From Candidatus Parvarchaeota archaeon (GTDB lineage: Archaea > Nanobdellota > Nanobdellia > Parvarchaeales > Parvarchaeaceae): a DNA stretch of 7,047 bases. Shown one piece after another: positions 1 through 5,417 of the stretch. The first letter of the stretch is position 1, and each line of letters starts with the position of its first letter. A model generated the notes under the pieces. It saw nothing but the letters and a program-made list of their open reading frames with translations. It did not search any database and was not told where the DNA came from. The translations under genes were made by a program, and so were the position numbers. The stretch is taken from NCBI GenBank assembly GCA_023380435.1, contig JAMCRB010000016.1:6800-13846 (forward strand), written 5' to 3'.

Positions 1-595
1 CCCGCCCTATCTTTATGTTTTGAAGTACCTCTTTCGGATCCAAACTTTTAGCTATTGCAAGCTGTTCTATCCTTGCAGGTCTGAATGTACCTTCTGTGTC
101 TATCCATATTGCATGCCCGTCCAGCCCCCCCTTCTCCTTCGGCAATTGAACATTAACCGCGAGTTGGAAGGCTATCTGGCTTTTACCCGAGCCGTACTCA
201 CCATAACATTCAGTTATCGCTTGAGTCTCAACCCCGCCGCCTAGTAATATATCAAAGGCTTGGCTGTTAGTGGAGATTCTCTGAACTGCCTTCCTTTTGT
301 CCTCAAACTCAAGTCCAGACATAAAGTTCATTTTTGATGCTTCTCTGGCTTCAGCGACTATTTTCCTCGCAGTCGGCTCGCCAACTTCGCATATCTCTGC
401 GAGTTCAAGTGGATTGGCTGTTGCAAGCGATATTATATCGACGTACCCCGCATTTCTTATCTTTGATGCTATTGCTGCTCCAACGCCAGGCAGGTCTTTT
501 ACGTCTTTGTATTCAAAATCAGCATTTATTTTTTCCTCTTTTGAGTTGTCTTCCATCCCTTCTTCATTTTCTTCGTTTTCTTCTTTCTTTGCCAT
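1..595 (-). CDS. radA: DNA repair and recombination protein RadA (3' end beyond window)
   Basis: Archaeal RecA/Rad51-family recombinase, an ATPase that forms filaments on single-stranded DNA and carries out homologous pairing and strand exchange. The 198 visible codons give, in order: a charged tail rich in Glu (about residues 3-23); a helix-hairpin-helix DNA-binding domain (about 30-88, with LPGVG at 35-39); the linker polymerisation motif FMSG at 91-94, an FxxA variant with Gly last; Walker A GEYGSGKS at 132-139; and the core segment IDTEGTFRP at 165-173. Archaeal RadA is usually about 320-350 residues, so Walker B, the DNA-binding loops and the C-terminus lie off the left edge. The ATG at 595 is chosen because AGGAGGT lies just upstream. 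It starts 8 bp after the stop of the RAM-domain gene, so the two are probably cotranscribed. Identification is secure; the low-complexity tail varies among RadA proteins. Confidence 0.97.
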   Translation of the reverse strand, partial: MAKKEENEENEEGMEDNSKEEKINADFEYKDVKDLPGVGAAIASKIRNAGYVDIISLATANPLELAEICEVGEPTARKIVAEAREASKMNFMSGLEFEDKRKAVQRISTNSQAFDILLGGGVETQAITECYGEYGSGKSQIAFQLAVNVQLPKEKGGLDGHAIWIDTEGTFRPARIEQLAIAKSLDPKEVLQNIKIGR

Positions 596-598
596 TTT

Positions 599-605
599 AC
601 CTCCT
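599..605 (-). promoter_or_regulatory. Shine-Dalgarno site of radA overlapping the upstream stop codon
   Basis: On the minus strand AGGAGGT ends 3 bases before the radA ATG, and its first two bases belong to the TAG stop (606-604) of the RAM-domain gene. This is the clearest Shine-Dalgarno sequence in the window and fits an internal operon gene, whereas most first genes here look leaderless. The overlap suggests translational coupling. Confidence 0.85.
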
Positions 606-843
606 ATTTGACCTTGTCCAAGATTATTGTTGTCTCGGTTCTTCCCACTCCCTTTGCAGATCTCAAATTAGAAACCACAAAACTCGACAAATCTTCCATA
701 TTGTTGTACTTTAATCTTACCAATAGGTCCCATTCTCCACTTATCATCAGCACTTCAGTAACGCCCTCTATCTTGCTTATATCCCTAGAGACCTCCAAAG
801 GCGACGAACCTTCTAAAATTTGTACAAATATAAGAGCTTCCAT
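604..843 (-). CDS. Stand-alone Lrp/AsnC-type RAM (ligand-binding) domain protein
   Basis: A 79-residue protein consisting only of the C-terminal RAM/AsnC effector-binding domain of Lrp-family regulators. The predicted order is beta (3-10), helix (14-25), beta (27-35), beta (39-47), helix (49-63), beta (66-78). The hallmark turn is visible as GVTEV at 27-31 followed by SGEWDLLV at 35-42. No helix-turn-helix is present, and the upstream DNA carries a promoter, not a missing N-terminal half, so this is a real stand-alone form. RAM domains bind small molecules, often amino acids, at a dimer interface and assemble into higher oligomers. A partner protein would be needed for DNA binding. It is the first gene of a likely operon with radA, 8 bp between coding regions. 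The ligand and any role in recombination are unknown. Confidence 0.9.
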   Translation of the reverse strand: MEALIFVQILEGSSPLEVSRDISKIEGVTEVLMISGEWDLLVRLKYNNMEDLSSFVVSNLRSAKGVGRTETTIILDKVK

Positions 844-872
844 ATAATTATATCTATTCTAGCTTCTACATC

Positions 873-882
873 TATATAAAAG
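873..882 (-). promoter_or_regulatory. TATA box of the RAM-domain/radA operon
   Basis: CTTTTATATA on the minus strand is centred about 34 bp before the ATG at 843, placing initiation roughly 7-9 bases upstream of the start codon: a very short leader. It is the only good box in the 95-bp spacer and would drive both downstream genes. Confidence 0.65.
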
Positions 883-914
883 TTTTATGCTAAAATGGCT
901 TTAGTGATAAACCC

Positions 915-929
915 AGTTCTGTCAGAACT
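915..929. repeat. Perfect 7-bp inverted repeat with 1-bp centre
   Basis: AGTTCTGTCAGAACT is a perfect dyad, seven complementary bases each side of T922. It lies 9 bp past the stop of the HEEAH gene and about 33 bp upstream of the TATA box of the RAM-domain/radA operon. It could be a dimeric regulator's operator, or a short hairpin (5-bp stem, 5-base loop) in the 3' end of the upstream transcript. Confidence 0.6.
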
Positions 930-938
930 AACACAACT

Positions 939-1757
939 TTACACCAGGTTGTACTCTACTTTTGCGTCTTTTCCATCCCCCGAAAGCTTAACCCGCGCCC
1001 TATATTCTTTGTTATTAACCAAAACTCTTAACCCCCCTCGTTCATCCACTAAAAGTAGCGGTGTGTCTCTTAAGTCATTATCCTTATATGCTATCTTGAC
1101 GTTTTTAACAAATTCCCTGCTTCTGGCAGACGTTGCGGTCTTCTCGTTTAAAATAACCACATCATAATATTCATATTCTTTGGCTTCGTTTGTCTCTCCC
1201 TTCAGCTCCTCTGCGGTCTTCATTATAGCAGTATTATAGTCGGCATATCCTCCCCAAGCGTGTTCGCCAGCTCTCCTGCCGCGAGGCTCTACCTCGAATG
1301 TTGTATCGGGTAGCTTGGCATTAAAGGATAACATGAAATAAAGCCACAGTTTGTCGTGTTTCCTTTTTGGTACGGCGTACACGTCATCTACCTGTTTAAT
1401 CTTGCTTCTTTGTCTATGCGCCTCTTCGTGCATTATTACCTGATTTATCAGGAAATCATCGTTTACAACGTCATCAAATGTTAGTTTTCTTAAATTCTCA
1501 ATTGTCACTCCATATGACTTTTCCTTACCACCGTTTTCGTATATAGTCAGTTTGCCGCCGAACGAGTCAAATACATCCTTATTGATTAGTATCTTGTCGG
1601 ATTTTGAGTCATATTCCGCCAGACCAGAGAAATCACGCCTATCGAATTTTTTAATGATATAATTATTCGGTTGGAAGGCGTCACTATCGGTATAATCGCT
1701 TATTTTTCTTGCGGTGGAAAGCAGTTCGTCAAGCTTTTCTCTATACACGCTTTCCAT
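939..1757 (-). CDS. Uncharacterised protein with HEEAH zincin-like motif (putative metalloprotease)
   Basis: I do not recognise this 272-residue protein as a named family. Residues 110-114 are HEEAH, matching the HExxH zinc-binding and catalytic motif, in a likely helix (INQVIMHEEAHRQR, 104-117) as in zincin peptidases. A possible third ligand lies among Glu156, Glu158, Glu165 and His166 in the Gly/Arg-rich segment 156-171 (GEHAWGGY at 164-171). The N-terminal part (30-72) looks like beta strands, and the C-terminal third (198-272) looks beta-rich with basic patches. There is no signal peptide or membrane segment, so it is probably cytosolic. It is divergent from the M16 peptidase across 98 bp. 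A short motif can occur by chance, so protease function is inference; an unrelated DNA- or protein-binding role is possible. The gene itself is well supported as a long open frame with sensible composition. Confidence 0.8.
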   Translation of the reverse strand: MESVYREKLDELLSTARKISDYTDSDAFQPNNYIIKKFDRRDFSGLAEYDSKSDKILINKDVFDSFGGKLTIYENGGKEKSYGVTIENLRKLTFDDVVNDDFLINQVIMHEEAHRQRSKIKQVDDVYAVPKRKHDKLWLYFMLSFNAKLPDTTFEVEPRGRRAGEHAWGGYADYNTAIMKTAEELKGETNEAKEYEYYDVVILNEKTATSARSREFVKNVKIAYKDNDLRDTPLLLVDERGGLRVLVNNKEYRARVKLSGDGKDAKVEYNLV

Positions 1758-1780
1758 ACCTTATTATTATATGAATTGAG

Positions 1781-1795
1781 CTAATATTAAAATAT
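1781..1795 (-). promoter_or_regulatory. Possible TATA element of the HEEAH gene
   Basis: On the minus strand TTTTAATATTAG is centred about 30 bp upstream of the ATG at 1757, consistent with a leaderless or very short-leader transcript. The region contains a tandem duplicate of AATATTAA (1783-1798) and is generally A/T-rich, so the exact box is uncertain. AAGGT touches the ATG directly and is too close to act as a Shine-Dalgarno site. Confidence 0.4.
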
Positions 1796-1824
1796 TAAAT
1801 CTCAAGTTTATTCCTACCCAATTA

Positions 1825-1833
1825 TTATAAATA
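1825..1833 (+). promoter_or_regulatory. TATA box of the M16 peptidase gene
   Basis: TTATAAATA is centred about 27 bp upstream of the ATG at 1856. The spacing puts transcription start at or next to the A of the ATG, so the mRNA is probably leaderless. No Shine-Dalgarno sequence precedes the start. Confidence 0.7.
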
Positions 1834-1855
1834 TCACTTCCGTTCTTTATCTATC

Positions 1856-3079
1856 ATGAAAATCCTCAAGACAGATTATGGGTTACGGTACATACTTTGC
1901 CCTCTCAAAGTCGATTATACCTCTATTTCAGCAGTCGTATTATATGGCATGCTAGACGAATCTAAACCAGAGGTCGCGCACACTCTCGAGCACATGCTAT
2001 TCGGAGGCACGAATAAGTTAAATCATAAGTCAATAAAAGACAAATTCGACAGGCTTTCTCCATTCAGCTATAACGCCAGCACCGAAACGGACATGCTAAC
2101 AGTCTACACGCTTCCGGTAAAGAGCAAGGCGCTCGAGACTGTGGATTTATTGGCGGATATCCTTAAAAACACTTCAGTACCCCCAGAAATCCTGGAGAAT
2201 GAAAAAAGGGCAGTTGACTTAGAAGTCGAAGACATTAGGGGAGATGCCAGTTCGTTGATCTTACCAGACGTATACAGAGAGATGTTCTCTGACGACCTTG
2301 CAGAGCACTTTAAAATTGCCACACAGAAACAGATATACTCAATAACCCGGGACGAAATATTAAAAGATTACAAGCGCTTTTTTGTCCCTGAAAATATTGT
2401 ATTTACAGCTTACGGCGGGTTCAAGGAACAGGAAATGGAAAATGCGATAAATAAAGGATTTGCAGACTTGAAAAAAGGAAATAGGAACAACGGGGCTTTG
2501 GAAATAAAACCACGGGGCCGTAGCCGCGAACTTGAAATGGACTTACCAGGGACTTTGAACCACAGATTTTATATGTTCATGCCCGGGCCGGTTTATAGTG
2601 TCAAAAATATAATGGAGAGAGAGGCGCTTGTGGTGGCTTCCGGTATCTTGCAGAAGAGGTTTTATGACAGTCTCAGGGGAGAGGGTGGGTTGGTATACAC
2701 CGTAGAAGCAGGGGTTTCATCGTATCTTCGCTTTGGGGAGGTATCAGTCTACACAGAATCCTCCAAAGCTCACTTAGGTGAAGTAAAGAGGCGCATTAAC
2801 AGCGAAATACAGAAAATACACGATGGGGAGATAACCAAGGATGAAATAGCTGAAGAGGTCACAAGAATAACAGACAGCATGCTTATAAAGAGGTATACTG
2901 CACCAACAGATTCCGGGATAGCGCTAGGGTCGCTGTACCTGGCTTCGGGAGATGCAGAAAGTGTTAGGAGATACGGAATTCCGGAGAAGATACATATGGA
3001 CGACGTAAGAGCCGCCAGTTCAAAATACTTCGATTTGGGTAAGGCAGTCACGATGGATGTTTTTGATAAAAATCAGTAA
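1856..3079 (+). CDS. M16-family zinc metallopeptidase (insulinase/processing-peptidase-like)
   Basis: A 407-residue peptidase of the inverted-zinc-motif (inverzincin) family. HTLEH at 42-46 is the HxxEH motif: His42 and His46 bind zinc and Glu45 is the base. Glu123, in EKRAVDLE (116-123), is the third ligand; the 77-residue gap from His46 matches pitrilysin. The C-terminal half-domain has the substrate-binding Arg-Tyr pair (LRGEGGLVY, 273-281; Arg274 and Tyr281). At about 45 kDa it has the two-domain half-size architecture of M16B/M16C subunits, which usually pair to form the proteolytic chamber; no second M16 gene is visible here. There is no signal peptide, so it likely degrades peptides in the cytosol. 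It is divergent from the HEEAH gene and followed by tRNA-Thr. M16 peptidases are common in bacteria and eukaryotes and less so in archaea, so transfer is possible. Confidence 0.95.
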   Translation: MKILKTDYGLRYILCPLKVDYTSISAVVLYGMLDESKPEVAHTLEHMLFGGTNKLNHKSIKDKFDRLSPFSYNASTETDMLTVYTLPVKSKALETVDLLADILKNTSVPPEILENEKRAVDLEVEDIRGDASSLILPDVYREMFSDDLAEHFKIATQKQIYSITRDEILKDYKRFFVPENIVFTAYGGFKEQEMENAINKGFADLKKGNRNNGALEIKPRGRSRELEMDLPGTLNHRFYMFMPGPVYSVKNIMEREALVVASGILQKRFYDSLRGEGGLVYTVEAGVSSYLRFGEVSVYTESSKAHLGEVKRRINSEIQKIHDGEITKDEIAEEVTRITDSMLIKRYTAPTDSGIALGSLYLASGDAESVRRYGIPEKIHMDDVRAASSKYFDLGKAVTMDVFDKNQ

Positions 3080-3101
3080 AAAATTTTAATGCGCTGAAAA
3101 C

Positions 3102-3118
3102 ATATAAACGCTATAAAC
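3102..3118 (+). promoter_or_regulatory. TATA element(s) upstream of tRNA-Thr
   Basis: Two overlapping candidates, ATATAAAC (3102-3109) and TATAAACA (3112-3119 region), lie about 50 and 40 bp before the tRNA. Initiation about 26 bp downstream would leave a 5' leader of roughly 13-25 bases for RNase P to remove. Which box is used cannot be decided from sequence. Confidence 0.55.
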
Positions 3119-3153
3119 ACTCTATTATTGAGTCTGACAAGAGCTTTAGAACA

Positions 3154-3225
3154 GCCTCTGTAGCTTAGTAGCATAGCGCCTGACTTGTAATCAGGAGGTC
3201 GAGGGTGCGAATCCCTCCAGAGGCT
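3154..3225 (+). tRNA. trnT: tRNA-Thr (anticodon TGT)
   Basis: A full cloverleaf folds without an intron. The acceptor GCCTCTG (3154-3160) pairs perfectly with CAGAGGC (3218-3224). The D stem is GCT/AGC with a T-T mismatch at 13-22. The anticodon stem CCTGA/TCAGG encloses loop CTTGTAA, giving anticodon TGT (3186-3188). The variable loop has 5 bases and the T stem is GAGGG/CCCTC. The discriminator is T3225 and no CCA is encoded. G1-C72, C2-G71 and U73 are the known threonine identity elements of haloarchaeal tRNA-Thr and support the call. Two elbow positions are unusual: the D loop has A-G at 18-19 instead of G-G (A3170, G3171), and the T loop begins TGC instead of TTC, so position 55 is G (3207). 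The conserved G18-pseudouridine55 contact is therefore replaced, while G19-C56, G15-C48 and U54-A58 remain possible. Confidence 0.95.
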
Positions 3226-3236
3226 TATAAAAATAG

Positions 3237-3244
3237 TATAAATA
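3237..3244 (+). promoter_or_regulatory. TATA box of the 3267-4085 gene
   Basis: TATAAATA is centred 26.5 bp upstream of the ATG at 3267, predicting a leaderless mRNA. It begins only 12 bp after the tRNA 3' end, so the tRNA terminator region and this promoter must overlap. There is no oligo-T tract between them on this strand. Confidence 0.7.
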
Positions 3245-3266
3245 CATCCTACACTCATAAAATTAT

Positions 3267-4085
3267 ATGGTTAACGACAGAGCAAAGTCTCAACTCGAAT
3301 ATGGGGCGTCTAGGGACTTAGAATTAAGCCAATTATATCACTTATCAGGTCTCTTGAAAGACATTTCAAAAGAGGTAATAGGGGATTTTGGCGCCTCGTC
3401 TTTCTATTTGATGGATATGAAAGAGCTTAGTAAGAACAAAAATGCGCTCGACTCGCTTCTCTCATTATCTCCAAAAAGTCTAACAGAACTGAGGGGCATA
3501 TTTAAGTACAACTTTTTCATATTTGATTTTAAGAATAAGTTTATGCTGACAACAGGCAATAATTATGGAAAGAGTTCAAATTATAACGTACTTATCAGAT
3601 TTAGAGGTATAGACATAGAAGATGAAAAGTTCTACAAATTTGCAAAGTCAAAACTAAGAAAAGAAGACAAGGTGCTTCTAGAAGGACACACTCTTGGGTA
3701 TATGGACCACTGTTTCAGCAAGATGTATTTTCTTTCCTCTCTCATAAAATCTAAGGTGGAATTGATACAGACTGAAGAAGACGGCCCCGTAGAATATCTT
3801 ATAACAAGAGAAGAACTTTCCAAGTCAAAGATTGGAGGCCATAACGTAGATTTATTCAAAGTTTTAAACAGCTGTGACAACGAATCTTTGTCTTTTTTAA
3901 TAGATTTGTTCCCTGAAGGCCCTTTACGGATAGCTGACTTAAAAGACGAGAAGATACATACTTTCAGCCATGTCGATGGTCTATATCTGCACGAAACCAC
4001 GGACAGGAAGAACATGCCATATGTATACTCGGCCGCAGAAAAGCTTTTTAATAAGAAGGATGATTTCAGTGCACTTTACGCGTGA
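3267..4085 (+). CDS. Uncharacterised 272-residue protein
   Basis: No family recognised. The protein is soluble-looking, with no signal peptide or clear membrane span. Its N-terminal third is mixed helical, rich in Leu, Ser and Lys (20-75), followed by an aromatic strand-like stretch (IFKYNFFIFDF, 78-88), then TTGNNYGKSSNYN at 95-107. A charged region, EDEKFYKFAKSKLRKEDKV (118-136), is followed by a His/Cys-bearing segment, EGHTLGYMDHCF (139-150), and a C-terminal part containing HTFSHVDGLYLH (231-242). Scattered His, Cys and Asp residues could bind metal, but I see no recognised motif. The A/T-rich codon use stands out visually from aspS and the UDG gene. The start is supported by a TATA box at leaderless spacing. 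Its TGA stop lies 3 bp from the convergent aspS stop. The long intact frame and promoter make it a convincing gene, though its function is unknown. Confidence 0.85.
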   Translation: MVNDRAKSQLEYGASRDLELSQLYHLSGLLKDISKEVIGDFGASSFYLMDMKELSKNKNALDSLLSLSPKSLTELRGIFKYNFFIFDFKNKFMLTTGNNYGKSSNYNVLIRFRGIDIEDEKFYKFAKSKLRKEDKVLLEGHTLGYMDHCFSKMYFLSSLIKSKVELIQTEEDGPVEYLITREELSKSKIGGHNVDLFKVLNSCDNESLSFLIDLFPEGPLRIADLKDEKIHTFSHVDGLYLHETTDRKNMPYVYSAAEKLFNKKDDFSALYA

Positions 4086-4088
4086 TTC

Positions 4089-5378
4089 TTAAGGCGTCAA
4101 TCTATCTGGGGTCCTTGGGAGAAGCGTGGCCTCAGCGACATTTTCTAACCCTAACAACTGCTTTACTATCCTCTCCAGTCCGGTTCCAGAGCCGCCATGC
4201 GGCGGCACTCCATATCTGAAAAAATCAAGGTAAAACCCGAATTTTTCGGCATCCAGCCCCTTTTCGCCTAGCTGTTTGACCAAAATATCGTATCTGTGCT
4301 CTCTTTGTGCAAGAGTGGTTATCTCCAGCCCCTTGAAAATCAAGTCTGCACGGCATGTAACCGAAGGATTGCCGTCCTTTCTCATGTGATAAAACTGCGC
4401 AGCTGACCACGGAAACTCGGTCAGGAAGAAAAAATCGCTTCCAAATTTTTCCTTTATGTAAGCTCCTAAAATTCTCTCTCCTTCAGGGTCTATGTCTCCA
4501 TCCTCCTTTAGCTTTCTACCGTAGCCTTGTAATATTTTGGCCGCTTCTGCCATCGCGATTCTCGGAAAAGGCGTTTTTGGTGGTTCTAATTTTATCCCAT
4601 AAAGCTCCAGCTCCTTTGCATTGTTTCTAGACACATCTTCATACAAGCGGACCATCAACTGCTCCATAACGCCCATAATGTCCTCATACGACTTTATGAA
4701 GCTCATCTCTATGTCTATACTAGTATACTCTGTTAGGTGTCTTGTTGTGTGGTGTGGCTCTGCTCTAAAAACAGGCCCTATCTCAAAAACCTTCTCAAAC
4801 CCGGCAGCCATCATCATCTGTTTGTAAAACTGCGGTGACTGCGCGAGATAGGCAGTCCTATCAAAATAGATCACCGAGAAGACGTTAGCTCCTCCTTCCG
4901 TAGCCTGAGATACGATTTTTGAGGAATGAATCTGGTAAAAACCCATCTCCTCGAAAAACCTCGATACGCCGTTTGAAATCGTGCTCTGTACTTTAAAAAT
5001 TGCAGCGGTTTTCGGCTTTCTCAAGCTAAGAAACCTATAATCCAGCTCCTTATCAAGAGAAGACTGCACATTTTTGTTGAGGTTGAGGGGAACAGGCTGT
5101 TCAGATGTAGTCATAACCTCTATTTTTTCTGGGATTATCTCGTATCCGTTAGAGGCCTTCGGATTTTCCTTTCTATGTCCGGTTACTTCGATTACAGACT
5201 CCGGCTTCAGCGACCTGGCTATAGTAATGAATTCAGATCCCTTCAGTGCAGTTACCTGATAACGCCCGTTTATATCCCTTAAATCGATAAAAGCAAGGCC
5301 TCCGAGGTCCCTGACGTTCTCTACCCACCCCCGTATCTTGATTTTGCCATCACTTTCTTCTATCATTATTACTTTCAT
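4089..5378 (-). CDS. aspS: Aspartyl-tRNA synthetase, archaeal type (divergent)
   Basis: Class IIb synthetase charging tRNA-Asp with aspartate (or tRNA-Asp and tRNA-Asn if non-discriminating). The N-terminal OB-fold anticodon-binding domain covers about 11-95 (RGWVENVRDLGG at 16-27). The catalytic core has the flipping loop TEGGA (160-164), aspartate-binding QSPQFYKQ (180-187, Lys186), motif 2 FRAE (204-207, Arg205) with Asp222 and Glu224, metal-binding Asp345 and Glu352, Arg359, and motif 3 GTGLER (398-403) ending in RLTP. The 429 residues match archaeal AspRS. Oddities: motif 1 reads IHSSKI (150-155) where the class II invariant proline is expected (Ser153), and TLAQR (355-359) replaces the usual GGQR or GAQR. 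The start could also be Met5 (5366), which lies at leaderless distance from the TTTAAA box. An AsnRS is unlikely because the QSP..K motif is AspRS-type. It diverges from the UDG gene. Confidence 0.95.
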   Translation of the reverse strand: MKVIMIEESDGKIKIRGWVENVRDLGGLAFIDLRDINGRYQVTALKGSEFITIARSLKPESVIEVTGHRKENPKASNGYEIIPEKIEVMTTSEQPVPLNLNKNVQSSLDKELDYRFLSLRKPKTAAIFKVQSTISNGVSRFFEEMGFYQIHSSKIVSQATEGGANVFSVIYFDRTAYLAQSPQFYKQMMMAAGFEKVFEIGPVFRAEPHHTTRHLTEYTSIDIEMSFIKSYEDIMGVMEQLMVRLYEDVSRNNAKELELYGIKLEPPKTPFPRIAMAEAAKILQGYGRKLKEDGDIDPEGERILGAYIKEKFGSDFFFLTEFPWSAAQFYHMRKDGNPSVTCRADLIFKGLEITTLAQREHRYDILVKQLGEKGLDAEKFGFYLDFFRYGVPPHGGSGTGLERIVKQLLGLENVAEATLLPRTPDRLTP

Positions 5379-5387
5379 TCACAGCAG

Positions 5388-5397
5388 TTATTTAAAC
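5388..5397. promoter_or_regulatory. Candidate shared TATA element between aspS and the UDG gene
   Basis: TTATTTAAAC contains the palindrome TTTAAA (5391-5396). Its centre lies about 25 bp upstream of the UDG ATG (5418, plus) and about 27 bp upstream of the Met5 codon of aspS (5366, minus). Both are leaderless distances, so one box may serve both directions. For the longer aspS start (5378) the spacing, about 15 bp, is too short; GTTTATCTG (5411-5403, minus) would then be the alternative box. Confidence 0.55.
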
Positions 5398-5417
5398 TTA
5401 TTCAGATAAACTTAATC

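Noticed and set aside
91..94. RadA residues 91-94 (protein numbering), FMSG instead of FxxA, as a possible defect in filament formation
   Set aside because: Methanococcal RadA has a comparable F-x-S-G sequence here, so the Gly is a tolerated variant.
297..714. Two overlapping plus-strand frames opposite the radA N-terminus
   Set aside because: Ser/Phe/Leu-rich low-complexity translations arise from the antisense of the Glu/Lys-rich RadA tail and HhH domain.
608..847. Plus-strand open frame exactly opposite the RAM-domain gene
   Set aside because: It mirrors the minus-strand gene, which has family hallmarks, a promoter and an operon partner; the plus-strand translation has no recognisable features.
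895..1167. Plus-strand frame opposite the end of the HEEAH gene
   Set aside because: Antisense shadow; the HEEAH gene is much longer and has a plausible promoter.
3073..3258. Minus-strand frame crossing tRNA-Thr
   Set aside because: It runs through the tRNA on the opposite strand and lacks coding character.
3632..4015. 127-codon minus-strand frame inside the 272-residue gene
   Set aside because: Antisense shadow with no promoter; the plus-strand frame is longer and correctly spaced from a TATA box.
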